This document shows positions 19,589 to 30,368 of a DNA stretch of 64,000 bases, one piece after another. Source of the DNA: Ustilago trichophora (lineage: Eukaryota; Basidiomycota; Ustilaginomycetes; Ustilaginales; Ustilaginaceae). The position numbers and the translations under genes were made by a program. Location: the NCBI GenBank assembly GCA_900323505.1, contig OOIN01000011.1:496001-560000 (forward strand), in the 5' to 3' direction. Under the pieces are notes generated by a model. It made no database searches, was not told the origin of the DNA, and worked only from the letters and a program-made list of their open reading frames with translations. The number at the start of each line of letters is the position of its first letter. Within the stretch, counting starts at the first letter, position 1.

Positions 19589-19816
19589 GTTGGCGGTAAA
19601 ATAGGCGGCGCTAGTGCTGCCTGTTGCCAATGTGGGGATGTTGTTGTAAAAAGGGGGGGGAGAAGTGCCTGGCGTGTTCAGCCGGCTTTAATAGAGCTTC
19701 GCTGCTACTCAAAAAGACGAGGAGCGGCGATGATGAATTTGAGGAAGATATAAGAAAAAGGGGTCTTGTAGGAAGAAGAGACGAACTTTCATATGTAACG
19801 TTCGGAATCTGGTCTC

Positions 19817-19822
19817 TATATA
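19817..19822 (-). promoter_or_regulatory. Possible TATA box of the ABC transporter gene
   Basis: TATATA, 229 bp upstream of the ABC transporter ATG. Sequence seen; role inferred. Confidence 0.35.
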
Positions 19823-20000
19823 GCATCTCCGTTTCGACGGCCTTCCAAAACAGCCCTTGTTTTGCGGAAGGCAGCTGTTCAGCGGAGACTCAAAAAAAGG
19901 CGGTGACGAACCAACGGAAAGCTGACAGCATCACAGTATCGCGGGCCGAGGGAAACCAACACATTCTCCCCTTTTGCCATGACTGTGCGGTTCCAGTTGC

Positions 20001-20042
20001 AAAAAAAAAAAATAAAAAAAATAAAAAAATAAAAAAAAAAAA
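20001..20042. repeat. A-rich tract interrupted by single T
   Basis: Runs of 7-12 A separated by single T over 42 bp. Probably a nucleosome-depleting poly(dA:dT) stretch in the ABC transporter promoter. Confidence 0.8.
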
Positions 20043-20676
20043 CAGAAAGAGTTGTTTGCTTCCTCACTCGCTCGCACTGCGCGGAGGTCCACGGCTTCCA
20101 CGCTCTTGAGGGAAGCCAAAGATAGGGCATCTGGATCCGATGCAAAACACAGACTCACAAAGGCACAAATAGCTCCTCGGAGATGGCGTTCCGCGCTTGG
20201 TGTCGGTGAAAATCGCCAAGACCTCCCACTCGTACAGTCCACACCGAAATGCAACAGAAACGTCCTTGCACGAAAACAGCGGCAGCACACCTACAGGCGG
20301 CTTCTCAGCGTCGGCAAAACGTTTTCGCTCCTCAAAAGAGGACACTGCTCATTCGCTCTTAGGCTACTGGCAGCGGTAACGGCATTTCCATTCCGAAGGA
20401 ACTAAGTCACCCACATTCAAATTCAATTTCAGATAGAAAACGCCAAAAAGCGAATCCCGAATTTGACACCCAAAAGAGAGAATGTCTCTCTCTCCGCGCT
20501 TCAATGACGACGAACCCTTTTTGAAACCCTTTTCGTTGGAAAATTTCAAATCAAAACACAAGCTCTGACGTGAAGTGGAATACAGTATTGGATGATCAGC
20601 TCATTTTTTGGCAAAATTGGGCTGGGTTGTACGGCTGTACAGTTGAGGAATTGTATCGGCCCGATTGTAACTTGTC

Positions 20677-20759
20677 TCCGCGGACAGTCCACGGAAGCCT
20701 CTTTCCACCAAGCATAGAGTCAACAATGACTCTGACCACAGGTTGACTCGGTCCACGGA
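20677..20759. promoter_or_regulatory. Cluster of three PDRE-like octamers upstream of ABC transporter
   Basis: TCCGCGGA at 20677-20684, TCCACGGA at 20688-20695 and TCCACGGA at 20752-20759. In Saccharomyces, TCCGCGGA and TCCGTGGA/TCCACGGA are the exact sites bound by the Zn2Cys6 regulators Pdr1/Pdr3 in front of PDR5. Here they lie 1.09-1.17 kb upstream of a Pdr5/Cdr1-type pump. Sites are seen; binding by a smut regulator is inferred. Confidence 0.5.
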
Positions 20760-20766
20760 GTCAACC
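20741..20766. repeat. 9-bp inverted repeat enclosing a PDRE-like site
   Basis: GGTTGACTC (20741-20749) and its inverse GAGTCAACC (20758-20766) flank the third PDRE-like octamer. The arms contain TGACTC, a Gcn4/AP-1 half-site; further TGACTC/GAGTCA copies lie at about 20717-20732 and 20769-20775. Confidence 0.75.
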
Positions 20767-22117
20767 CTCTGACTCTGAACGAAAGTCTCACGGAAGTCGG
20801 AAATCGCACATATCAGCATCTTCCAGCCAAACTTCAGCAAAGCTGTACAGTAGTAGGTTGTGATGGTTGATGGTTGGATCGTTCACATCCGCGGCGGCTG
20901 CTGATCATCGTACGTTTTCTCCATCCTTTATCCATAGCTATCGCACGTGGAAGCCACCCTCCTCATGGCGATCTACAGGATATCTTCTGCCGTAGCCTTT
21001 TCCATGTCATGCAATGTACTATACTCCTGAAGGGCCCTTTTTCCAAGCGTCATTTGTTTCTGTAGCGCCAAGTTAATTCTTACTACCGTGTCCAAAAAGG
21101 GTTCCTAGATCTTGACGTATTTCCCGTCATCCTTTCCTTTACACCCTGAACCCCACATGGCGAGCGCTGGGTGGTCATCATCTTGCCTACCGAAGTGACG
21201 GGTATCGGTGGATCAATCCTCTCCACAGATCAACCAAGATTGCGAGCGAGACAAGGGCTTGGGACAGGGAGATAAAGGCCAAGACCATAAGATGACGCAA
21301 ACCAACAACCTATTGTATCGTCAAAATATTCCATCGGAAAATCCTGGATTTGAAAAAGACCGAAAAAAACGCACGCACGAATCGACACCCCACCGTAACC
21401 GCACCGCATTGCATTGCATTGCTCTTTTTGCTTTTTTTCCATTTTGTCCGCACAACAATCTCGACTCCACACACCCAACCCACCTTGCTCGAATTCAGAA
21501 GATGTCCCCACAGGCAAACCGATCAAACGACCTTATCACACAAACCTCTCAAGCAGTCCTCTCCCCATTGCAAAAGGGTTCATCACCAACCCGCACCTAC
21601 ATCAGACTTGTTCCCATACTAAATAAGGGATGAGCAAAGAGAAGACACCCTCCTTGCATACAGTACAGTACACTACTGTACGTCAAGTTCATTTTCATTG
21701 CATGCGGATATTTCTCCCTTCTCGCTGTTTGCGCGTGTTGCTCGCAAAAGAAATTCTCCTTCCGACGTACGCACAAGTGTTGAAAAAACAACGGCGAATT
21801 TCTACCCTCCTGATTTGGCTTGGTTTCGGAAACGCCATTCCGTCCACCTCCGCGGAGGATGGATTTGGTAACCCTTTCCCTTTTGGCGGCTTCAAATTCC
21901 TCACTGCATCTCTGTCCCGATTTTACTTGGCCCCGATTTCCAACTTTCTCTCAGCATGAACCACACATTCGCGAGGGAAGAAGCAGTCGTTGAACTTGAA
22001 ATGGCATTTCGTTGCGTAGCGTTCAATCGTCAAAAAAGGGTATCTATCTATGGTGGAAAAAGTTGGGTTGTTAGAGTCCGAGCGTCTCCGTCGAGCGTGT
22101 TGCTTTACCCGGAAGTC

Positions 22118-25100
22118 TCATCCCGACCGCTCTTCTCCGCGCGGCGCGGGCGACACAGCAGGCACTTCGACGTGCTGATCCAGTGCAGAGGTACGGCTGG
22201 CTTCTGCCGGAAGGGCCATCTCGGTGTTAATCCTCTCTGGCTGCGGCGCCACTTGCTGCTCCTCCTGTTCTTCATTCTTGGCTTCGGCTGTGGCTGTGGC
22301 TGGAGCTGCAACGTGCGCGTGGCTTGCGCTATTGGCCGTGTCGGGACGAGTGCTACTGAGCTCTTGCATGGGCACCGAAGCTCCTGCCTGATGAACTTCA
22401 CTGGCCCTGTTGTTCCTGGAAAGACTCAAAACACCCAGCGCAGCAGATCGGAATCGTTTGCCGCCAAAAGCATTGCTTCCACTTCGATCCAACCCCTGCT
22501 GCTGGTGCGCGTAATCTCCGAGATGCGAGCCCTGCGACACGTCTCGACGCATCACACCATCCCGCTGCGGCGTCAACTGTCCAAACTCGCTCGCCTGTCG
22601 TCGACGATGCTGTTCCTCGTATCGCCCCATGATGCTGCTCAGATTTGCACCTCTGCGGGTAGCACCTTCCTCGGCCTCGTCTTCCTCATCCGCGTTGGCT
22701 TCCTCTAGACCTTCGAGGTGGGCAGAGGCTTCACGAGATGCGTTGCGCTTCTTGCGTCCCTTGGCGGCTGCGAGCCTCTCCTTGAGTGTGAATCGTCTCT
22801 CTTCCTCGAGCGCTTCAGCCCGCAATGCTGCTTTGAGTGTCACCGTTTTCTGGGTCGTACCTCCCGAGAAGCCGCTGGCGCGACTCAATGCTCCCGAGGC
22901 ATCACGGCGGTACGTCCTTCGCGAGATGTTGCGCTCCAGCGTCGTCGACGTGTCTCGTGCCTTTCGAGGCGTCACGGCCACCATGTGGTCATCACCAGCT
23001 GTAGGCGATGCGCCAGCAGCGGCGTCTTCAACGTCTCCAGCACCCCCATCGGCTTGATCCTTGCTGCGCTTGTTGCGACGGCTCGAGCTGCGACGAGGGA
23101 TCATCACTCCACCCTCAGCCACGCTGGCAAGAGGCTCGGAATCTCCCGTACCAGGTCGTTGCGCTGTTCGCATCGAGATCGGACTTGCAGGCGCCAAGCT
23201 GCCATCAGCACTGCGCCACGAACCGTGCGATGGTACGTGCAACAAGGATGGACCGGCGTAGCCTTTCCCGGTAGGAGACGAGGGCGACGATAGATTGCTG
23301 CCCCGCCTGAACAAGCTGGACGGAGAGCGCTGGGATGCACTTGCCTCGGATCCAGCTCGTTCGTTGCGACGAAGTGCGCGCTTGTAGTCCTCCATCATGT
23401 TCTTGGGCACACTTGCCGCTGGATCCACCACTTCCTCGACATCTTGCTTCTCCTCGAGATGACGAGCGAGCTGATCGGGCAACACAATCTCCTCGTTGCC
23501 GTCAAACATGACATCATTGGGCCTGGCAAAGGTAGCGGCCTCGCCACCGAGCGGGATCTCGTCTTCGTGGAAAGCATGCTTCTCATAGTGACTAGCGTCC
23601 TCGTCGTCATAGTCCTCATCGTCCTGATCCTCATCCCATTCACCGACAATGCCTCCACCGCCCTGCGAGCTGACAAGTGCCGGTCCATACCACTCGATTG
23701 TGTCGAAGAGGTCCAGCGGCGCCAAAGGGTTGCGCGGCAACCAAAGGAAGTCGTCCATCTCCTGGTTGTAAAAGGGATTGTTGTAACGCGCCGTGTTGTT
23801 GGGCGTGTCGTCCCAGCGAACAGGAGGGTGAGGTCGCACGAGCTCCCGACCTTTGAGCGAATCGTCGTCATCAAAGAACGAATGTTCGCTCGACTTGCCC
23901 CATCCACCTTCTTCGTAAGAACGCCCAACAGTCTGAGTAGCATGCCTGCTGTCATGCTTTGTAGGTGATGCCTTCTGATAAAGAGGATCGCTGCTGGATG
24001 TGCCTTCGGCAGGCTCGCGCATTTCGTAACTACCCGAGCTTTGTGGCAACTCCTCGTCGGTGACAGTGGCGAGCTGGCTTGGCTTCCTTCGAAGCGTTCC
24101 ATAGGTACGGCTGCCTTGTCTCCTTGAGCGTCGGCTAGACTGGCGCAAGAGATGACCCTCCTCGTCGTGTTCCAAGAAGGGAGCATCGCCATCCTCAAAG
24201 CTGAGGTCGTAGTCATCCTCGCTTGGGAGCGGTGCATGAGCGTTGACTGCATCGAAAGCAGACAGGAAAGGACGGTCCTCGCTTCTCGAACTACCACGTC
24301 GACGGTGAACAACATGCTCACCTTTGGCCTTGCGCATCGCCGACTTGCCTCGCTGGAGAGCAGCAGACTGGTCGTTGGGTACCTCGCCATCCATGTGCTC
24401 AGTTTCGGCCGCTTCTCGCGAGTTGCGGAATGAGTGGACGTGAACCTGACTTGTGGGAGGTAGACCTGAGATGGGCCTGCGCTCTGCGGAAGGTCGGTCT
24501 CGACTTGGCCGTGGCGACGCGGCAAGGTCGTTCATCCCCAACGTGTTCTTGGCTGCATGGCGATAATGGAAGGCGTGCTTAGCTGTCTCTTTGACAAGGT
24601 AGCGAGGAGTCTTGGCGAGACCTTTGGCACCCAGGCCAACCGCACTAGTGGGTGCTTTGCCCTTGGCGTGCGCAGTGGCGAGGTAGCTTTGTCCGTCCAG
24701 ACCATTGGCATTGAAAGAGTCGTGAAGTCGCTGCCAAACACGTTGGAAGGCAGAGTCAGTCGGCGGAGGAGGAACGACGGAAGGATATCTTCCCGAAGCA
24801 AGCGCATCGAGGGGCATGCGACTGTCGCTTCCTTCCTCGACCGTGCTAGGACCCAAGTCGTGCCTCTGCATCTTCTGCCACAATGGACGCGAGTCGATGC
24901 CGCACAGCGCCTCGGCCTCTTCGTCATCCAACGCTCGACACTGCGACTTCCACAGGCGCGTAGCAATGAGCTTTGTGATGACGGTGAGGGGGATCAGCAC
25001 TGCCGACATGCCGAGGTAAACTGGGCCTTTGCGACTGACTGAGAAAAAGATTAGCAGAACGGCTTGCATCACGATAATGGCATCGAGACTGTATCGCAAC

Positions 25101-27928
25101 AGTCGGGTAAAGTAGATGACGCCCTCCATCTCATTGAATCGTCGGTAGTAGTGATAAGCAAAGTTCTTCTTGAAGATGACCAGGGCCAGTGCAAGGTAGA
25201 CGAGGGCGAATGGGATCACGAGTGGGTTGAGCAACGCAAAGATGAAAACGATAGCCATGATGTTGATGTGCAGCGGCAGCCAGTAGTATCTGTTAAAGTT
25301 GCGTGGAAGCGTCTTGATGGCTCTCGTCCTTGGGGTCGCTGCTTTGCGAGCACCCCAATGCTGCAGCAATGCAATCATGAAACCCATGTGCTCAAAGCCA
25401 GACTGCAGCGCCAACTGGAGGATCAAGTACGAGACAAAGAAGGGCGCAGCGGTGGGGAAAGCTTTTGCGACCGTGTTGAGAATGGTGTCTGAGTTGCCGA
25501 CTTTGGTGAGCACTGTCTCAATAACGGTTGAGCCGACACTGAAGAAGATAACGACGTTGCAAATGACAAACTTCCAGTATCGGGCGAGGCACATATCGTA
25601 GAGGGCACTGAAGGTGACGAAACCCTGGGCTCGCTTGCTGACTTGGAAGATCAGCTCGGGGACGGACATGGAGGCGAGCGAAACAAGCAGGGGTGGCAAA
25701 GTGATGGTGACAAAGCCAGTCAACTTGGGATTGTTGTTGAAGAAATTGCCGAGGCCGGGGATCTGCTTGAGCTTGTCAACGCTAAAGATACCAAGGACGA
25801 TGGCGTTGATGATGATGACCCAAAAGATGGTAAAGCCCCACGTGACGACGCTGACACCAAATCCACGCACGACATCGGCAGTAAAAGATGTCTTCATGAG
25901 ACGATCCCAATCGAGATCCTTTACCTCGGGCGCCAGACGAACTTTGACGACAATTTGATCCTTGAGCTCACGCCAGACCATGCGCGCCTGTCGTGGGTCG
26001 CGGAAGGTGACAAAGGCGGTCGAAGTGGGCTCGTAGCTGGTAGGAGGCCGGGAGCGCATCTCTGTGACGAGGGCGGTGAGCAGGTTGAGCTTGGCGAGCA
26101 GGTAGTCGATAGTAGGCACGGTCTGGCCACGGAAGAGAGCCGACAGCCTGGTTGCCGGTTGGAAAGGGTCGAGAAGCTCTCGAGGGAGTTGGTGGAGCGC
26201 TTCCCACACGGTCTCGGACATCTCGTGCTCAGCGTTGCCATCCAGGTTCTCGATTGCCTGTGCCTGCTTGGCGTGGAGACCACGATTGGTGGGGGAGAAG
26301 CGAGCGAGTCTTCGAGCGAGTTCTTCTTCGAGAGCCTTGCCCGTACTGCGTTGAGCGGGGCCAAGCTTCTCGATGTCAGGATCCAGTTGTTCGGAGGGCG
26401 TGGTATCGCCAGAGCTAGATCCGCTTGCACCTTGAGCGTGATTGGAATGCTTGCGCGTGCTGAAATGGCGGCGCAAGGAAGACGTGAGACGTTTCCACGT
26501 GGGGGAAGTTTGTTGGTCTTGTTCGTTTTGGTATGAGTTCTTTGCAGCTTCCTGTCGCTCCTTCTTGCGCATCTTGAGGGTTCGGCGTCCTACAGTCACA
26601 AGCACTTCCTGGGCGAGCTTGACGTGGGCAGCTTCTAGCTGGGTGAGCACCTCTTGCCTACGTGAAAGCATCGAGGCCAACTCATTCATCTTGCGCACCA
26701 GAACGACGGTTTGGATGGGACTCTTGAGGTGACGGTCGGGATGCAGGTCGGGTTGAGGGCCTTTTGGCGCATCGCTGTGCGTGGACAAGCGGACACGTCG
26801 ATCGTCAGAACGGTGGTCTGAGTCGGAACCCGAGGTGTGCTGAGCATCGGCTTCACCGGTATCGCGAGGAGAGCGGGGGGGTTCAGGAAACTGATAGCTG
26901 CCACTGTTGCCGTGACCTTCGTCGGACGAGGCATCGTCATCGTCAGGGCGCAGAAACTCTTCAAAGTATCGGCGGATGCTGGCTTCGTCGCGCATGGTTC
27001 CGGGCAGGTTCATGACCATCAGAGTTCTCTGCCGCCAACCATCGCTAGTATCCGACGAGAAGCCGTGCACGTTGGACATGGCCTGATAGGGATCACGTGG
27101 CAGCGTCTTCGAGTCGACCGAGGAAGGCAGAGCGCTGGGATCCGAGGCATCGTTTCTGGTTGGCTCTTTAGCCTTGAAGACCTTGACTCTTGTCTTTTCG
27201 ATCTGTGCTTTGCGCACTGCGAGGGAGCCTCTGCCGATCCACCAAAGCGCCAGGATCCAAGTGATGCTAAGATACCAGAGAAGCGTCAAATGAATCCACA
27301 GCAGAGACAGCCCCTTTTCGTTAGGGATCGTTTTGCATTTTTCCTCTTTTGTATCGACGCAACCGGGTATAGGAGTACTGACGAGGTAGGAGAGCGAGGC
27401 ACGTGCCATATCGGTGGTGCTGACGCCACGACTAAAGGTGATGTGGATGGACAGTAGGATTGGTGCTGTGGTCAAGGAGTGGAGAAAGACCCACCAAAGA
27501 CAGGCGCGGAGGAAGCGGACATAGACGACCGTGTCCATGCCCGTGTGCTCGGCATACCATTCATCGGTGAACTGGATGGCACGCTTGACCCAGGCGAATG
27601 GCCAGCGCGGTAAAGGTGGAGATGGTGTAGATGCATGAAAGACGCGGGAATGATAGAAGTGGCCCATCTCCCAATCTTCACACGTGTCCTTATCTCGAGC
27701 GTGAGCGGGATTGTCTTGGACGCCGCCTGGTGGATGGCGACGACGAGCATCTTTGCGCCAGAATTTGGTGAATCGCGTGCGTGGGAGACGTCGTAATTGG
27801 CGGAGAGATTCGTAGGTGATGGCAGATATACTTCCGACGACAGCGAAGATGACGCAGGTGGAGACCAGACCTTGGAAGTTGGAGTTGATCCCCCTTCCAT
27901 CGGCATTCCTCCCATCGAGATCGGCCAT
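22118..27928 (-). CDS. OSCA/TMEM63 (CSC1/RSN1-like) membrane channel with about 940-residue tail
   Basis: 1936 residues, intronless, ATG at 27928. Family layout: first membrane helix at about 21-45, further helices near 135-165 and 210-232, a cytosolic RNA-binding-like domain (about 290-690, with MVMNLPGTMRDE and AFVTFRDPRQARMVWREL), then the multi-helix RSN1_7TM core at about 695-995 (VTWGFTIFWVIIINAIVLGIF, LPRNFNRYYWLPLHINIMAIVF, FNEMEGVIYFTRLLRYSLD). The family comprises hyperosmolarity- or tension-gated cation channels (plant OSCA1, animal TMEM63, yeast Csc1, Rsn1, Phm7), which also act as lipid scramblases in some cases. After residue about 1000 comes a serine-, arginine- and acid-rich tail with a semi-conserved block DDFLWLPRNPLAPLDLFDTIEWYGPALVS, the fungal extracellular-tail-like segment. 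The tail is much longer than usual and is predicted to be largely disordered. Confidence 0.88.
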   Translation of the reverse strand: MADLDGRNADGRGINSNFQGLVSTCVIFAVVGSISAITYESLRQLRRLPRTRFTKFWRKDARRRHPPGGVQDNPAHARDKDTCEDWEMGHFYHSRVFHASTPSPPLPRWPFAWVKRAIQFTDEWYAEHTGMDTVVYVRFLRACLWWVFLHSLTTAPILLSIHITFSRGVSTTDMARASLSYLVSTPIPGCVDTKEEKCKTIPNEKGLSLLWIHLTLLWYLSITWILALWWIGRGSLAVRKAQIEKTRVKVFKAKEPTRNDASDPSALPSSVDSKTLPRDPYQAMSNVHGFSSDTSDGWRQRTLMVMNLPGTMRDEASIRRYFEEFLRPDDDDASSDEGHGNSGSYQFPEPPRSPRDTGEADAQHTSGSDSDHRSDDRRVRLSTHSDAPKGPQPDLHPDRHLKSPIQTVVLVRKMNELASMLSRRQEVLTQLEAAHVKLAQEVLVTVGRRTLKMRKKERQEAAKNSYQNEQDQQTSPTWKRLTSSLRRHFSTRKHSNHAQGASGSSSGDTTPSEQLDPDIEKLGPAQRSTGKALEEELARRLARFSPTNRGLHAKQAQAIENLDGNAEHEMSETVWEALHQLPRELLDPFQPATRLSALFRGQTVPTIDYLLAKLNLLTALVTEMRSRPPTSYEPTSTAFVTFRDPRQARMVWRELKDQIVVKVRLAPEVKDLDWDRLMKTSFTADVVRGFGVSVVTWGFTIFWVIIINAIVLGIFSVDKLKQIPGLGNFFNNNPKLTGFVTITLPPLLVSLASMSVPELIFQVSKRAQGFVTFSALYDMCLARYWKFVICNVVIFFSVGSTVIETVLTKVGNSDTILNTVAKAFPTAAPFFVSYLILQLALQSGFEHMGFMIALLQHWGARKAATPRTRAIKTLPRNFNRYYWLPLHINIMAIVFIFALLNPLVIPFALVYLALALVIFKKNFAYHYYRRFNEMEGVIYFTRLLRYSLDAIIVMQAVLLIFFSVSRKGPVYLGMSAVLIPLTVITKLIATRLWKSQCRALDDEEAEALCGIDSRPLWQKMQRHDLGPSTVEEGSDSRMPLDALASGRYPSVVPPPPTDSAFQRVWQRLHDSFNANGLDGQSYLATAHAKGKAPTSAVGLGAKGLAKTPRYLVKETAKHAFHYRHAAKNTLGMNDLAASPRPSRDRPSAERRPISGLPPTSQVHVHSFRNSREAAETEHMDGEVPNDQSAALQRGKSAMRKAKGEHVVHRRRGSSRSEDRPFLSAFDAVNAHAPLPSEDDYDLSFEDGDAPFLEHDEEGHLLRQSSRRSRRQGSRTYGTLRRKPSQLATVTDEELPQSSGSYEMREPAEGTSSSDPLYQKASPTKHDSRHATQTVGRSYEEGGWGKSSEHSFFDDDDSLKGRELVRPHPPVRWDDTPNNTARYNNPFYNQEMDDFLWLPRNPLAPLDLFDTIEWYGPALVSSQGGGGIVGEWDEDQDDEDYDDEDASHYEKHAFHEDEIPLGGEAATFARPNDVMFDGNEEIVLPDQLARHLEEKQDVEEVVDPAASVPKNMMEDYKRALRRNERAGSEASASQRSPSSLFRRGSNLSSPSSPTGKGYAGPSLLHVPSHGSWRSADGSLAPASPISMRTAQRPGTGDSEPLASVAEGGVMIPRRSSSRRNKRSKDQADGGAGDVEDAAAGASPTAGDDHMVAVTPRKARDTSTTLERNISRRTYRRDASGALSRASGFSGGTTQKTVTLKAALRAEALEEERRFTLKERLAAAKGRKKRNASREASAHLEGLEEANADEEDEAEEGATRRGANLSSIMGRYEEQHRRRQASEFGQLTPQRDGVMRRDVSQGSHLGDYAHQQQGLDRSGSNAFGGKRFRSAALGVLSLSRNNRASEVHQAGASVPMQELSSTRPDTANSASHAHVAAPATATAEAKNEEQEEQQVAPQPERINTEMALPAEASRTSALDQHVEVPAVSPAPRGEERSG

Positions 27929-30368
27929 CTTGAATTGTCGACGACTTCGTCGTCGCCGCGGTCGCGGCGGGGAAAGCTAAAGGGGTCAGAGAAGGACGAT
28001 CGATGAAGTGGCACGAAATGACAGAAGTCTTAAGAATGTAGCACGGCGAGGAAGCGGTGCTGAAAGCCAAGCAGATTGCGCCACAGAAACGCAGAGTCGA
28101 ACGACTCGAAAGGGCTGAGAAGGATGTTCGCGTGATCTGACTTGATAGCTGACGAAACTTGATCGGAAGAACGGCAAGCCTTCTTAGATGCCGAGTTGGG
28201 GACGTTCCGAGAAAGGATGCTTTGCAACCTTTTGCTGCGGGTGAAAATGAAGTGTGATGGTACAAGAGAAGTTGTGAGTGATTGATTCATTGATTGATTG
28301 GATACCAGTTCAGAGGAGCAACATCACATCACAGACGCGGGGTTCGGGAATTGCAGAGTCGCTGCTGCTGTTGCTGCTGTTGCTCTGCACATTCAAGGCC
28401 GGTTTCCAACCGTTGAATCATGCAAACGAGAGTCCGATTTAGCAGCCAAAAAGAAAAAGAAACAAGACAGGCAGCAGCAGAGCGCACTGTACTGTACAGT
28501 ATAGCGCGCGCCCTTCTCGAAACAGTTGCTGCTGCCGCCTCTTTTGGTTGTTGTTTCTTTTTCTTTGGCTGCACTGTGCTGCACGGCGACGCACAATCCG
28601 AAATCATGTTCAATCTCAACACTGGACACCTGCAAAACACAAAACATCAATCAACCCAATCGACCCACTTCGATACCTGCAATGACCTTGGAAACGCTTT
28701 GTTCTCCCTTTTGAGCTCAATTGACTAGACAATAGTCTGGGAACTCGAGCCGGATTGCTGCAAGTTCGGGTCAACATCAAGCCTGATCGAAGCACTCGTC
28801 TCTCTCTTTCTCTTTCTCTATCATATACACACACACACACGATCCACCATGATGTGAGGTGAACTGCTGAATCAGACTAATGAGTTAGGGTCCATATGAG
28901 GTGTTGCAAGCGACCGTCGCATCAGGGGTTCAACTCAAGTCGAGCCGAAAGAGAAAGGGGCAGGGGCTGATTCTGGGCTCTCTCATCAATCTATCTGCTT
29001 GGCATGCTCATCTTCCAAACGAGTGTGGGTCGAACATTTTCGACATCGCCGATCCTAGTTACGTCGTCGTGCAGCGCATTGCAAGCCTCTCCTTTTGGCC
29101 TCAACTTTCGCGCGAGTATCGACAATCAATCACCGATTTTAGCCTCGTACAGGATTCGATTACGATACAACGTCTGATTAGACCCTTACCATCTTGAGCC
29201 TGGAACCCTCGCTTAAATGGTCAAGTGACAGTACGCAACGCAGCGATCCGCGTTTGTACGTGCTTGTTCGAGAATCTGGCGTCAATCCGGCACTTGCCTG
29301 ATGACGGTCTTTCCGTTTGCCTTACCCACACCTCTGGAGCACGTTCTGAGAGATCAAGTTGGCATCATGGAGTGGCCGCAAAGATCGTCGTCATCGAATG
29401 CTCTTTCCATCTGGGCAGAATCTTGAGATGAGGCTGATGCACCGCAGTCAAGCAAAAGGGAGATGTGAACGGCACAACAACAACCGACAGCGCCAATGTC
29501 CATCTAAGCCGTTGTGGCCGAGCCATTCTGCCAAGCGCAGTGAAATCCGAACGCGCTGCCTTGCAGTTTCCATCAAATGGAAAACTGTACAGTTTTTTTT
29601 TTCTGCTCCCGAATCAAACTCAAAGCTCTCGTTCTGGTTGGCTCTCGTCTCACCAATACAGTACAAACTCTGACTGCGGCCTTTCCGACATGTTGGCAGC
29701 ACCTCTTCACACCCACATCCTCAGAATCCCCCTGACTATACTGTAAATAGCATCAAGCTTTGTGCTAAGCTATCTGATGATAAAGGAGAACGACGACGCT
29801 CAGAAATAAGAAAGGGAAAGGGAAAAGGGTCCAACCTCTCACTTTTTGTAATCGGAAATTGAAATTGTGCGCTGGATTGACCTCATTTTTCTTTTGTTGG
29901 TGGCACGCACCTCTGACCCCGTGACAAAGCAGCAGAGTAGCAAGTTGGGTGAGTGCGTGCGTGGCATGGGATGTGACGGGATCGGCTCCTTTTTCTTTTC
30001 CTTTTTCTTTTTCTCTTTGGCTTTGACAGCGGCAGTGCCTCGTTTCTCGCCTGCTGTCAACGTGGCTCGAATTGAGCAAAAAAAGAAAAGAAAAAAAAAA
30101 CAAAAAAAAAACAAAAGAGGGCAAAAAGGGTGGCTCGCTCTTTGCTTTGCAACCACCACCATCCCATCTCTCTCATATCGACATTTGCTCACTGTCGCGC
30201 TTTGCCCCTCTTCTAGGCGCAAACCGCTCGTCCTGATTCTTTCGTATCTCCAACAGATCGAAAGTCAGGCTCACCTCAAACAACGTCTCTTTTCCCTTCC
30301 TTCAATCTCATCTCACAAACTCTTTCAACAACCAACCTCGCTGTTCTCTTGCGAATACTCTTGCAACC
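27929..30368. other. Divergent intergenic region between OSCA-like and CBS genes
   Basis: 2.4 kb with no supported gene. Contains short GATT/ATTG tandems (about 28265-28300), a short (CA)n at 28828-28840, two palindromes, TACTGTACAGTA (28490-28501) and AACTGTACAGTT (about 29582-29593), further TACAGTA/TACTGTA copies (29657, 29739), and T- and A-rich tracts at 29990-30015 and 30078-30116 just upstream of CBS. A frame at 29867-30415 overlaps the CBS start, opens from GTG, and is rejected. Confidence 0.55.

Larger units (their letters stand above)
19589..22117. other. Long promoter region of the ABC transporter
   Basis: 2.5 kb between the ABC transporter start and the OSCA-like gene stop, both on the minus strand. 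No supported gene. Contents: TATATA (19817-19822), an A-rich tract (20001-20042), PDRE-like sites and an inverted repeat (20677-20766), and five TACTGTA/TACAGTA heptamers (20581, 20846, 21659, 21664, 21674). An open frame at 20052-20405 whose N-terminus resembles a mitochondrial presequence starts with TTG and is rejected. Confidence 0.55.

Noticed and set aside
20052..20405. Frame with a mitochondrial-presequence-like start upstream of the ABC transporter
   Set aside because: Starts with TTG, no nearby ATG, no domain.
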